From Solanum dulcamara (lineage: Eukaryota; Streptophyta; Magnoliopsida; Solanales; Solanaceae): a stretch of 64,000 bases of DNA. The stretch lies in the NCBI RefSeq assembly GCF_947179165.1, contig NC_077238.1:58366757-58430756 (forward strand), written 5' to 3'. Numbering within the stretch: the stretch's first letter is position 1; each line of letters starts with the position of its first letter. Shown one piece after another: positions 36,755 through 51,169 of the stretch. The notes under the pieces were generated by a model, which did no database searches, was not told where the DNA came from, and saw nothing but the letters and a program-made list of their open reading frames with translations. A program made the translations under genes and the position numbers.

Positions 36755-39200
36755 TGTAACACCCCTCAAAAATTTTCCTAAGATTCGGGCCTTCTTTGTA
36801 CACGTATGGGGCCCATCATATTTATTTCGAAGTACGTGCTTGAGTTAAGATGAGTCCCTGAGAAGTTTAAGAGCGTTGGAGGTGATGTAGGGTCATTGAG
36901 GACCACTAGGACCGAGCTAAGTCCAAAAGATCCGTCGTGGCTAAGTTTAGGACGAGTTCACGTAAGGGTCGACTTTCAATAACCCTATCATTTGAAAGAT
37001 GTCAATCCGGGTGGCCCACGACCTATCAAATTAGAGGTCGTCGAATCTTCTTTCCAATGCCACCAAGAACGTAGATTTTGGAGTTCGGGGCCAAAAGATA
37101 TGGCGATCCGAAGACGAACTAGCACGACAGGGATTTCATTTTGGCCTGGGTTACCACTGCTGGGGAAATGGCCCTGGCGCCGTAAGGGCGCGACGCGCAA
37201 CTATCGCGCCAGAAATATGCCTCAGTAGTTTGGACCCTGGCGCGATGCGCCACTAAAAGTGTGTAGGGTTTTTCAGGCCAAATTCCCAGAATTTGGAGCA
37301 ATATGCTTGGCGCTATAAGGGCGCGACGCACCACTATCGCGCCAGAAACATGCCTCAGTAGTTTGGTCCCTGGCGTGACGCGCCACTAAAAGTTGTGCAG
37401 GTTTTAGGTGTAATTGGACTTGGTGCTGTAAGGGCGCGACGCGCCAGTATCGCGTCAAGAGCATTTTTGCCTAATTTTCAAAATTTGGAGGAAGGGCAAT
37501 TTGGGAAATTTCCCAAATTATATATACACAAACCTTGTATATTTTGGGACCATTTTTCTTCAGCCCCATTCTCTCTCTAGAAAAAAAGCCCTAGCTCCTC
37601 TCCCTTCTCTCTTCTCTTCTTCTCCATTTCCAACCAAAAAGGAGTCCAAGAGCTTCAAGACCTCAAGCTCCCATTGAAGACCCAACATCAAGGTTTCTTC
37701 AAAGTCTTCACTAAGGTATGTAAGGCTAACCAAAACATGGGTTGAGTCCACCCATGTGCCCTATTCTTGTGTTGAGGTTAGATATCCATGAAAATGGAAT
37801 TTCTTGGTATGGTACATGTTTGAATGAGTTTTGTTTCCATCTTATTTAAGTATTTATGTGCCAATGTTGTTGAGCTAAGAGATTCCTAAAATGAGCCCTT
37901 ATGTAAGTATGAGATGAGGAGGAAATGAGTTGCTAAATATGTTTTGTTGGTCTTGTTAATTATATAGATTCTATAAGGTATACTATTTTCTTAAAAATGT
38001 TGCCTATTATAACAATGTCGATTTGAAGTCTTGGAGATGTGATGAGTCACAAAGATTTTTCTCAACTAGATGGAGGTAATGATTGATTTTATATCTAGAT
38101 GATGTTATATATGTGCATTTAAAGCTTCCTTGAAGATATGATTGAGATTGAGCATTGAGATTGATATTTGATTGTGATAGAGTTGATGAGTCGACAAGGT
38201 TGTAATGAGACTTGTTGATATGAGTTGATTGAGTTGAGTTGATGGAGTTTTATGAGCATTGAGTCTTGGGAGGAGTATCGAGCACCGAATTGGGCAAGAG
38301 TATAGTCCATACTCGAACCCAATACCTGTGTTGCCAAACGTAGGAGGGATTGAACCGTTAAAGTCGGATGCTTCCACGAGAGCTTTTGTCCTGACATTAT
38401 AGGACCTGGTTGGATTGGATCCATGAGTGTTCGTCGTTCATGCCCTGGCAAGGTATGAACGGGCGTGGCAACGACGTCGTTTCATTGTACCTTCACTGGC
38501 TCATAAGTGTTGGTTGTCGGTTAAGAAAAACTCCCAAGTAAGTTTTGATAGCACTCTGAGTCAGATCGAGTTGAATTGTATATGATTGGTCCAGTCTAAA
38601 TCATACTCTTGTTTAGACTTAGGACATTTGATTGAGTTGTCATTCATTTTGAGTTGAGCTCCCGAGTTGGTTGATTTATTCTTCCTTGATGTTCGTTGTA
38701 TTCGGCCATTATACATACTCGTACATTCCAGGTACTGACGCCATTTGGCCTGCATTGTTTCATGATGCAGAGACAGGTACTAGAGATCATCAACCGGCGC
38801 TCTGTTGAAGATCCACTTACACTTCCAGCCAGTCGGTGATTCCTCCTAGTTCCCGGAGGATATTGGGCTTTCCTGTACAGTTTTTGATTGTCTTTTCTTT
38901 ATTTAGATTGTCGGTAGCCATGGGCTTGTCATTGGCACCTTTTAGACTTGAATAGAGGCTTCATAGACTGAGATGTGAGGAGGTCGAGCGGTCATCTTAA
39001 GGATTCCTATTTTGATTATCGTCTTGATTGTAAATGTTTGGCCTTCGGCCCTTATGATATGAGAAGTCTTTCTTAAATTAAGTTTTCTGCTAATAGAATG
39101 TGCTTGAATGAGTGAGTGACTGTACCAAGTGGTTCGCTCGGAGGTCAGAGATGGCCTTCGGGTGCCGGTTACGTCTAGGGTACCCTCTCGAAGCGTGACA
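36755..39200 (+). repeat. 3' LTR of element E
   Basis: At 2446 bp it matches the 5' LTR closely, but is 54 bp longer because its GC-rich array (37170-37460) has an additional unit. The palindrome is at 37498-37519 and the TATATATA box at 37519-37526. The end AAGCGTGACA differs slightly from GGGCGTGACA. Confidence 0.92.
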
Positions 39201-39610
39201 CTTCTTTATGCCACCCTACCAATAGAACTCTTTTAAGTTTCGATACATTTTTGTCGAACTGGGATGAATGAAGTATGTAGAATTATGAGCCTCCATCAAG
39301 ACCAAACTCCTTAAACCATCAACATCCGGAACACATAGCCGACCTTGGTAGTATAGCACCCCATCTCCCCCTTGGGAAAAGACCTCTATCTTCTTTTTCT
39401 TCACCAATTTCTTTAACTTAATAAATTTCGGGTCAAGATCTTGCTTTAACTTAACATCCACTACCAAAGAGGATTTAGACCCATTTTGAACAACCATACC
39501 ACCTTCATCGGTACCACACAAATTCACCCCTAATCTAGCCAATCGGTGAACATCTTTCACCAACTCTCTTGTCCCTTTATTAACATAGGTCACACTTCCC
39601 ATAGACACTC
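39201..39610 (-). pseudogene. Integrase N-terminal region and spacer of element D
   Basis: The complement gives the RNase H-to-integrase spacer and the HHCC start (EAHNSTYFIHPSSTKMYRNL, then FYW). It stops where element E inserted. The matching continuation (DITRF, then ECLNCQ) is at 29290-29240. A stop occurs close to the junction, just before the E LTR. Confidence 0.8.
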
Positions 39611-40100
39611 AACGAAGTTCATCGGCAACTACATTGGCTTTACCCAGATGATAGTGCACATTTATATCATAGTTCTTAAGAAGTTCTAGCCACCTCATTT
39701 GCCTTAGATTAAGGTCCTTTTGGGTGAACACAAATTGAAGACTTTTATGATCAGCATACATATCCACATGAACCCCACAAAGGTAATGCCGCCAAATCTT
39801 CAGAGCAAAAACAGCGGCCGCTAATTCAAGGTCATGGGTAGGATAGTTACGCTCATGCACCTTTAATTGCCTAGAAGCATAGGCTATTACCTTCCCGTTT
39901 TGCATTAAGACACAATCTAAACCAATTTTTAAAGCATCACAATAAACCACAAATCCTTCTAATACTTCTGCTAAAGTTAAAATAGGAGCAGAAGTAAGTC
40001 GATCTTTCAAAGGTCTGGAAACTCTTCTCACTCTCATCCGTCCATATAAATTTGGCTTTCTTTTGGGTCAATTTTGTCATAGCAGATGAGATGGAAGAGA
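39611..40100 (-). pseudogene. RNase H of element D
   Basis: The complement of 40037-39609 reads [18 protein letters not shown], with the Ser and Gly of the DAS and GLG motifs changed. It continues with [32 protein letters not shown] and [11 protein letters not shown] frame change near 40030 separates it from RT. Confidence 0.82.
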
Positions 40101-41040
40101 ACCCTTCGACGAACCTTCTATAATACCCGGGTAGACCCAAAAAGATCTTAATATCTGAAGGAGACAACGATCTAGGCTAATTCTTGATTGCCTCCATTTT
40201 CTTAGGATCAACCTTGATCCCATCACCGGATACTATGTGACCAAAAAATGCCAACTCCTTTAACCAGTATTCATACTTACTAAATTTTGCAAATAATTGT
40301 CTATCCCTCAACGTTTGAAGCACAACTCTCAAGTGATTCTTATGTTCTTCCTCACCCCGAGAATAAATCAAAATATCATCAATGAAGACCACCACAAAAG
40401 TATCAAGGTAAGGTTTGAACACCCTATTCATCAAGTCCATGAACACTGTCGGTGCATTCGTCAACCCAAAACTCATTACCACAAACTCAAAGTAACCATA
40501 CCTTGTTACGAAAGCTGCTTTGGAAATGTCACACTCCCTCACTCATAGTTGGTGATAGCTGGACCAAAGGTCGATCTTGGAGAAGTGACTTGCCCCTTGC
40601 AAATGATCAAACAACTCATCTATTCTAGGGATCGGGTACTTGTTCTTAGTGGTCATCTTATTTAATTACCGGTAGTCTATGCACATTCAAAGATACCAAT
40701 CCTTCTTTCTCACAAATAACACGGGAGCACCCCATGACGAAATACTTAGTTTTATAAACCCATTTTCTAATAAGTCCTTTAATTATTCCTTCAACTTTAT
40801 TAATTCTGTAGGGGCCATACGGTAAGGAGAAATAGACATAGGTTGGGTATCGGGGAGGAGATAGATACCAAAATTAACTTTCCTTTTAGGAGGGACACCA
40901 GGAAGGTCATTGGGAAGACATCAGTAAACTGATTGACCATGGGAACCGACTCAAAAGGAGGACATTCAGAGTCGACATCACTAACCTCAAAATGTGGTAA
41001 ATATAACCCTTAGCAATCAATTTTTGTGCCTTAAGATAAG
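40101..41040 (-). pseudogene. Reverse transcriptase of element D
   Basis: The palm is read from the complement of 40542-40177, with [20 protein letters not shown] and the catalytic FIDD at 40375-40386. The finger region (40900-40550) is recognisable but broken by stops near 40545 and 40770 and by frame changes. The connection block [17 protein letters not shown] ends at 40177. Confidence 0.82.
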
Positions 41041-41480
41041 AAATGAACTTATGCTTCACTATTGAATCACGACCTTCCTATTCCATAGCGGACTCATTTA
41101 GAAATTGAAACTTGACTCGACGAGTCCTATAATTTATGGAAGCATAAGATACATGTAAACAATCCATCCCAATAATGACATATAAATCTACCATATCAAG
41201 CTCAATGAGATCATAAGAAATAACTTTATACAAGATAGACACGGGACAACCCCTATAGACCTTTCTAGCAATAACTGACTCACCAATGGAGGTAGACACC
41301 AAATAAGGCTCTAATAACATTTCGGGTGACACATCAAACCTATTAGCAAGGAATGGAGTAACAAACGATAAATTTGCACCTGAATCTAATAATGCATACA
41401 CATCAAAAACAAAGACCTTGAACATTGGGTGTGTCCTCAACCTACTGTCTCTCATGCAAGGCATAAAAGCAATTTATGCA
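41041..41480 (-). pseudogene. Aspartic protease of element D
   Basis: The complement of 41464-41078 keeps the canonical active site DSGA (LLDSGANLSFVTPF). LLEPYLVSTSIGESVIARKVY follows, and a changed C-terminal block, DLYVIIGMD in place of DFDVILGMD. This is the only protease in the window with an unaltered DSG. Confidence 0.83.
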
Positions 41481-42576
41481 TTGGCCACCTCCTTGGGCTT
41501 GTTAACCATGAGCAATTTGTTCTTGATTCCTACCACCACCACCTCTACTATCCCTATCATAGTGGCCCAGCTTGCCATACTTGAAGCATGCATTGGAGCC
41601 GACTAAGCATTCTCCTTTGTGAGTTCTTCCACACTTCTTGCAAGCGGAAAATGTTTGAGCACCAACAGTCTCTCTTGGAACCATTGGGTTAGCACTCTTG
41701 TCCTTTTTGAACCTTGGAAGAGGAGTATTAGTGGAACATTATCCCACAAACCATTGTCCACCTTGGCCTTTGCAATTGTTACCATAATCGGACCTTTAAG
41801 GGTTAAACTCTCCACCATCCACTCTAGCCTTTTTGAACCCCATTGATCTCTCTCTCAACTTCTCTTCTTCAATTTGTTCTAGATAAGTCATTACTTGAGA
41901 GATGTATATCTCTTTGACCAACATAGTGTTTTTGCACTCCTTGGACACCAAGCTTGAGACACCGAAAATAAACTTGCTCATCCTAACTCTTGGGTTAGAG
42001 ACCATGAAATGAGCATACTTTGATAACTTAGTAAATTTGAGAGCATACTCTCTCACGCTCATACTCCTTTGACGGAGGTTGATAAACTCTTGGATTTTGG
42101 CCTTCTTTAGATCCAATGGGAAGAAACAGTCTAGGAAGGCACCTTTGAACTCTTCCCATCCTATCGGCCCCATTTCTTCATCCCTTTCAACAACTTATTA
42201 TTCGTACCACACTCGAGCCATACCTTTGAGTTGATACGCCACTAGCTCGGCCTTCTCATTCGGTGGCACACCTATGATAGCCACAATCCGGTATACCTCA
42301 TCAATTAACTTCACAGGGTCCTCATCTAATTTAGAACCATCGAACTTGGGCAGATTCATCCTTTGGAAATCCTGAATCCTAGAGGCCGGATTTTGGCATT
42401 TAAGAAGGAGTAACACCTTGATGTCCTTTGTTGTCTATGACTTGAGCCAACAACGTAATGAGATATCGAAACTCAGTATGGGTTACCCCTTCCTCATGAT
42501 ATTGGGCTTTGGGAACCAGAAGAGCCTCGTCCTCATCGTCAACCCTTGCTCTTGGAGGTGCTCTTCCACGAGTCAT
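41481..42576 (-). pseudogene. gag of element D
   Basis: The gag start is MTRGRAPPRARV (complement from 42576). The capsid region is at 42416-41796: SRIQDFQRMNLPKFDGSK, GWEEFKGAFLDCFFP, SVREYALKFTKLSKYA. The zinc knuckle near 41600-41545 is degenerate: the second and last Cys are Tyr and Ser (CFKYGKLGHYDRDS). Stops near 42400, 42190 and 41800 and frame changes break it. Confidence 0.8.
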
Positions 42577-42774
42577 TATCTAGAGAACACCAAATGGGTC
42601 GTTAGTTAGAGGAAAGCTTAGGACACTCTAAGGCATGACATAAATTTGAAAAAAGTGAAAACTTTCATAAACGTCCCATAGTCTCCTATTCATAGTTATG
42701 CCACGCTTCACAACCATGAACAAGATCCTAGTTGATGCGGTAAGTTGATCTCTAAGGACTATGCAAAACTTGAG

Positions 42775-42786
42775 GCTCTGATACAA
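42775..42786 (-). promoter_or_regulatory. Primer binding site of element D (tRNA-iMet type)
   Basis: The complement is TTGTATCAGAGC, one base off the plant initiator-Met PBS, four bases inside the 5' LTR border. Confidence 0.82.
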
Positions 42787-42790
42787 AGTT

Positions 42791-45103
42791 TGTCGCAACT
42801 CAAGCTAAGGGCCTAGATGTGACATGACGAATGAGGAACCTGAAAGTACCTCAAACAAGCCTCTTAGCATTCTTTTAGCCTTTCATAGGTAATGACAATA
42901 AATAAACAAGTAGAATGTATAATAATAAATATTCAACTTACATATGTCCAACAATACCTCTAACTTTTAGATTTAACGGGGCTAAGAAAAGTCTCTAGCT
43001 CACCCTCAATCATAATAGAAAGAAATGTCATAATAAGTGTCTAAAGATCTCAACATATCATAAGCTAGAAAGATAAATGAGTATTGTTCCCGAAACATGG
43101 GAACTCACCAAAAGTAGTCTTCAAACGGAATCTCAACTGGCCATATGGAGGAGAATGAGGAGGAGCACCAGTCCCTACATGGTGATATCATGTAGGCAAA
43201 ATAGTATGTGTTAGTACTTAGAATGTACTAAGTATGTAGACATGCATGAACACTGAGGAAACATTAAAATATTTGTGTAATATGAAACATAATACAATGC
43301 ATGCATAATCAATCATATGGATATCCTTTAAAATATTCATTTTGTGGGAAGATGACCATAACCGACATTTAAAATTATGCGATCCATTACATAGAATCCA
43401 ACATAACCCCCTACGTTGGCCAGAGAGACTATTTGTCGGGTAGAACTCTATTAACTTCATTCATTTCCTTAACTTTAACTTTAAGGGCTATTTGTGGATC
43501 CATTAGCCTAAGCCTACAAGGGCTCTTATGTTGGTACATAGTTAATGAGACAAGGGGTTGCTATTAGGATTCTCTTACCAAATCCACCTCAATGCCTCAT
43601 TTGGTGCTAAGTCAATCCCACAGAATAGTTTCATACTTTAAAATATTTATAGCATATAGTTTGAGAATTCAAAATATCACATTTGGTGGAATAGCTCATT
43701 AAAATCTTTAGTGATTCAAATAATGCAAGAATTGTCCTTATAGCATAAAGAATTCACCATTCATAACATTTCATCATTCTTTTATTTTATAAGACTCCCT
43801 TTTTATCATAGATATTGCTTTCATAAATATTTATTTGGAGTCAAAGCTTTCAAGTCAAATTTCATTAAAAATATAGTAAAACTAGGTGGGTTTAAGTTAC
43901 TTCAACTTTTAAACATGTGTGTAAATGAAATTATGCATAAATACTTTAAAATTCATGAATTAAAAATCATGCTTTAAACAATTCACCATGAATTTTAAGA
44001 ACCTTAAAAGAGATAAATAGAGAAATTACTTGCAAACCATCAATTCATACATTATTTTGCATCAAAATAGACCAATAATCATTAGTTTAACCATGATTCA
44101 TGCTATTAAGTAGAAATAAGAATTACCCATAATAAAATCTTACTTGAAATCAAGAGATTTAGTTGAAAGAGTTTTGAACTACATGGATGGAAGAATCCAT
44201 GGATAAACACTGACATACCTTAAAGTAAAGCTTAAAGAAAATAAACATAATTTATCATATAATAAAATACATTAGGTATGAGAGTGGAAGAAATATTTTC
44301 ATTGAAGCCTTACATACCTGGAATTCGAAGCATTATTCAGAATCGAAGAACTTAATGAACACTCTTGAATTCTAGTATTTTTCTCCTCGTCGGAGCATTT
44401 TGTGTACTAATCGGAGTATATGAATCATCGGAATAACATTTCTACACTACTAAGAACTAAAACTATATTTTGAAAATGAGTAAAGAAGTGTATAGAGAGA
44501 AGAGTTGCTTGAGAAAGCTTGATGAACAAAATAATAAATTAAGGTGAGTATTTATAGGTGTGAAGGAGGGACCTAACAATAATTAAAATAATTATTAAAA
44601 AAATATGAAAATTTAATAGAGGATTGTGATGCCATAGGTGATGTCAAATGGAGGATTATTGATGTCATGTGTGATGTTAAATGGATCTAGATCTTCTATG
44701 GTTGGTGAGATAAATCTTCTTTTTACGAAATACCTTTTTTCGGAGTTATGTTTGAACAAGATACTTCTTAATTAGGATTTGATGTCTACATATGAATTGT
44801 AGCTCTAGAAGTCTTCTTTCATGTTATTCAAGAATCAACTAATTTGGAGCATCCTACAATGAGATATGATTTTTCTTCTACAATTACTCTATTTCATCAC
44901 AACACCAGGTCTTGCAAATATTAATTTATTTGACCTACTTAGCCTCCGAATATTAAGTTGTAGGTAATGACGTTGGAGTTATTTAGAAATTTGAATCCCC
45001 TAATTTGGATCATTCTATGAAAAGTTATACTCAAAATACGAAAACAATATTATTTTAGTCGAGAATTGGAACCCCATATACAACGTTTTTAAGGGGTGTT
45101 ACA
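42791..45103 (-). repeat. 5' LTR of element D
   Basis: It begins TGTCGCAACTC beside the PBS and ends GGGGTGTTACA. It aligns with 25708-27909 but contains an extra stretch near 44270-44400. A TATAAATA box (complement of 44549-44556) is in the region expected for the promoter. The U3 repeats of the GGTGATGTCAAATGG type are at 44630-44690. Confidence 0.86.
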
Positions 45104-45127
45104 ATAATATATATATATATATATATA
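45104..45127. repeat. (AT)n microsatellite at the outer edge of element D
   Basis: A run of AT dinucleotides adjoins the D LTR and may hide its target duplication. Confidence 0.85.
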
Positions 45128-45228
45128 CTAAGTAATTCAATGATAAATTAATGATACTATCTCAATATATTCATATATTCTCATGATATTAAAATGACAT
45201 AATTAACGAACAACCATTGTTTCACTAT

Positions 45229-45421
45229 GTTAATCATCAATTCTGAATAATGGACTTCTAAAATCCTCAATGATACCATAACAATTTATTGCATAACAGA
45301 AAATTGCATAATATAAAATTGCATTTGAGAATTTTAGATTATGCAATTTTCTGTTATGCAATAAATTGTTATGGTATCATTGAGGATTTTAGAAGTCCAT
45401 TATTCAGAATTGATGATTAAC
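45229..45421. repeat. Perfect 84-bp inverted repeat with 25-bp spacer
   Basis: Left arm 45229-45312 and right arm 45338-45421 are exact reverse complements over all 84 positions; the spacer is 45313-45337. The arms hold the phrase TGATACCATAACAATTTATT. A transcript would fold into a long hairpin. The perfect match implies a recent origin or gene conversion. It lies about 620 bp upstream of the RPS3 start codon. No terminal repeats of a known MITE family are recognised. Confidence 0.9.
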
Positions 45422-45531
45422 TTAGTGTCATAAGGTTGATGGTATCATAAGGTTTTCCTAACCCATTCGATGATACATGAATGATAGTAGCACTATTTGG
45501 GTAGCCCGGTGCATTTAAGCTTCTGCTATGC

Positions 45532-45690
45532 GCGAATTTTTATGATATTGAAATTGTATAATTTAGGAATAACCACTATTTTACAAAGTCAAATCTTCAA
45601 TCTTTAATGAGACACTTTTATATTTTTTAATGATACCATAACATACATTCAGAAAAAATTGCACCATACCATCATATATATTGTAATGGT
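45532..45690 (+). repeat. Diverged direct copy of the hairpin's left flank and arm
   Basis: From ATGATATTGAAATTGTATAA to GATACCATAACATACATTC and AAAAAATTGCA this segment parallels 45183-45307 at many positions. It includes the TGATACCATAACA core. It lacks the inverted arm. This suggests an older duplication of the unit that later formed the hairpin. Confidence 0.5.
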
Positions 45691-45827
45691 ATCAAACAAG
45701 TGAATTGGGCGGGGCATGCAGTGTAATTTATTTTGGCTGAATGAGTATTAAGAGAGTTAATTAAGAGTGGGTAATTAATTTATTTTTGTGTCAAATAAGT
45801 GTAGTTTTTCCAAAAATTTAAGACCAA

Positions 45828-46045
45828 CCAATAGAGGCATCCGTGTGAATGGCCCATTCACATGATGGACAAATAAAAAGCCCACAACTCAATTGGGTTC
45901 GAAAAGGTCCATTTTCTTAACCCTATGTGGTACTTTAACATATATCTCTGCCAAACGCTGCGAAAACCCTAGCCAACTGCACTGTCCAACGTCGAAGTAA
46001 TATAATTAGGGCTTCTTTACTCGGAAATTGTCAATTCTTCCGAAA
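45828..46045 (+). promoter_or_regulatory. RPS3 promoter and 5' UTR: CCAAT, two site II motifs, telo-box
   Basis: A CCAAT motif is at 45828-45832. Site II elements (TGGGCC and TGGGCT in complement) are at 45851-45856 and 45879-45884. A telo-box AAACCCTAG lies at 45964-45972, followed by TAGGGCTTC near 46007. Site II plus telo-box is the known promoter signature of plant ribosomal protein genes, tied to growth-dependent expression by TCP and telo-box factors. There is no strong TATA box. The start codon context is CGAAAATGG. Confidence 0.75.
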
Positions 46046-49157
<3,112 letters not shown>

Positions 49158-49450
49158 AGAGCAAAACCATATTTCTCTCACATGTTCGACATGCCAAAAT
49201 ACTATGTTCTACTAAAACCCTTACTGTTGGTTTTTTTTGGTCTTCCTGGTGCTGTAGAAGCAGGTCTGGACGTTTTTCTTTTCCAGCACTGACAGTCTTT
49301 CAAATCCAGAGATAAAAATTTTGTTAAATTAATAATAGGTTATTCTGTTGTTTATTTGTTTCAGGCCTTTCTGTAATCATATGCATCGTCTGGGTTCTGT
49401 TTCTTGTTTATTTGATTCTTTACTTCACCTAATTAAATCATGTCGGAAAG
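49158..49450 (+). other. RPS3 3' untranslated region (extent inferred)
   Basis: This T-rich, gene-free stretch follows the stop codon. AATAATAGG near 49331 and ATTAAATC near 49432 are possible near-upstream poly(A) elements. The real cleavage site cannot be told from sequence alone. Confidence 0.45.
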
Positions 49451-50100
49451 GTAAAAATGTGTTTTCTAAAGTGACTTCATGTTCAGATCACATGTAATGC
49501 ATCATGTTCAGCCAGTGTATATGGAGTGGCTTAAAAGCTGGCCAAATTAGATTGGAAGTGCTTTTTGGCTTGTACAAGACAAGTTTCATAAGTTGGTCTA
49601 TCCTAATGATCTCCAAAATATCTTTCCTTCATAGTTCTCTGTATTCCTTCTTTTTTCGATGTCCTGGAGTCTTTGGCAATACATGAAGTCTTTCATCGAA
49701 AGGTACAAGAATGTATTAACATCAATGCAACCAACCCACCGGCATCTTTCTTGTACATTGTTTTCTAGCAGTGTAATGATATTGTTACCATTGGCTATTT
49801 TATGGAGGAAGTGCATTTAAAAACAAATAATTGAAGGGTATCTGGAATTCCCCCTTGATAAATCTGCAATGTCAAGAATAAAAGGATTTTCTTAATTATA
49901 GATTGTGAATCATTAACAATCTAATTGAAAATTCGACATTACTTTAAGTTTGTGTAAATTACTTTTACTAGAAATCATATAACATTACTTTAATCAAGAA
50001 AATAAATCCGAATGGCTGAATCTATAGTGATTTCTTCAATGGGAGTGATTGAACTTCCTGAGAAATTTCTCTATTGCACTACAGTTGTTAATTTGCTGTG
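49451..50100. other. Intergenic stretch with no recognised gene
   Basis: AT-rich sequence with only short chance open frames; no domain or repeat signature is recognised. Confidence 0.5.
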
Positions 50101-51169
50101 ATCTACCAGCTGAAAGAATCAGGTTCTTTCAGGAAAGTAAAGTGCGGAAAGTAAATCAACACAGAGATTTTTATGTGAATTTTTTTTTGCTCAAGGAAGG
50201 CAAAACCCACAACTTATGTCCCATAGGGTTTTCCTAAACTTTCCACTATCACACGACTAAGTTCTTACCTTTAACCTCAATGATTCTTCCTACTTGTTGG
50301 CAACTCTACAACTCTTCAAAGATTCTAACCAATCTAACAAGTCCCTTTACAACCAATACAAAAACATCACCTACATAAATCACTAGGAATGTAAAAGCAT
50401 ATAATTTTGGAACCAGAAGAATCTAACTATTACAATTCAGAACTGTAATGATATACTTGATAGGAATATGTTCTTTGTTGCAGTATTTGACTCTCTTCAA
50501 GACTCTCTATATGCGTAGCCTCTCTTTTGTGATGGTCAACCTACAACGCATAAAAGCAATGCTTTATATAGTAGTAGTATAACTATTTATGTTTCTCCAA
50601 ATTTGACCAAGAATTAGTTCAAGACTTCTCAAGAATTCAATTTGTGTTTGACTTGGTTGGAGGCGACAACACTTTTCTTAGTTCCAAGCTAATTCTTTCT
50701 GTTCAATTATGGTAACTTTCCCTATCTTGAACTCCAGTTCCTTGTAAATTGAATTAAGGCTAATTACAATTCTCTAAGATTTCCTTTTATGTGCGTGGAA
50801 TAGCTTTTTCTTACATCAACCAAACAATCTCCAGTTCTCTCTGAAGGAGCAGGTTCTCTCAATAGTTCCCCTAGAATATTGCCAGCTTTACTAGACCCTT
50901 GGAAACAGCCTCTGGGAGAAATGCAAGGCAAGACTGCGTACAATAGACCCTTGTGGTCAGGCCCTTCCCCGGACCCCGCGCATAGCGAAAGCTTTAGTGC
51001 ACCGGGCTGCCTTTTTTTTTTTACTAGTTCCTTTAAGAAATCTACCAAGGGCCTGATTCTTGTACTTATTTGTCCATTTTTCTTGTGAATAAATTGTCAC
51101 TTGTACGATGTTTGTCAATTATCAAAACACTATATGATCTTGAATGTAGATTCATATCAATGTAACTCA
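50101..51169 (-). repeat. Copia LTR-like fragment, minus strand
   Basis: On the minus strand the segment starts TGTTGAGTTACATTGATATG at 51169. Outside it lies the phrase TTGTTATCATCAAAATAGGG, which is typical of the end of the internal region of many plant Copia elements. A phrase like GTGCGGAAAGTAAATCAACAC near 50142 is also seen in Copia leaders and LTRs. The inner end is not defined. An Au SINE lies within it. Confidence 0.45.
50888..51020 (+). mobile_element. Au-type SINE, 3' part with T-rich tail
   Basis: The segment carries GGAAACAGCCTCTGGGAGAA, then GACTGCGTACAATAGACCC, CCCTTCCCCGGACCCCGCGC and AGTGCACCGGGCTGCC, ending in a T run. These blocks identify the Au SINE family known from grasses and Solanaceae. 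The 5' half with its Pol III promoter boxes is missing, so it is 5'-truncated. Confidence 0.85.

Larger units (their letters stand above)
29291..39200 (+). mobile_element. Ty3/gypsy chromovirus element E, near-intact and youngest in the nest
   Basis: Element E is 9910 bp, with perfect target duplications CTTCT (29286-29290 and 39201-39205), 5' LTR 29291-31682, PBS 31687-31698, one gag-pol reading from 31900 to 36585, PPT 36741-36754 and 3' LTR 36755-39200. All Ty3 domains are present in order, ending with a chromodomain-like tail (Tekay/Del type, inferred). Five in-frame stops prevent a full product. The LTRs are closely similar apart from a 54-bp length difference. Its insertion splits the integrase of D. 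Confidence 0.93.
25708..45103 (-). mobile_element. Ty3/gypsy chromovirus element D, hosting element E
   Basis: Element D lies on the minus strand: 5' LTR 45103-42791, PBS, gag from 42576, protease, RT, RNase H, integrase, PPT and 3' LTR 27909-25708. Without element E it is about 9.5 kb. Both LTRs are complete and begin and end alike (TGTCRCRACYC...GTTACA). No clean 5-bp target duplication is seen: ATTAG on the left, ATAAT on the right, where an AT repeat has grown. It is closer to B than to A and E in its protease and gag motifs. It is dead through stops and changed residues. Confidence 0.87.

Noticed and set aside
37395..37751. Short open frames on both strands in the E LTR
   Set aside because: They lie in GC-rich LTR repeats and do not encode a recognisable protein.
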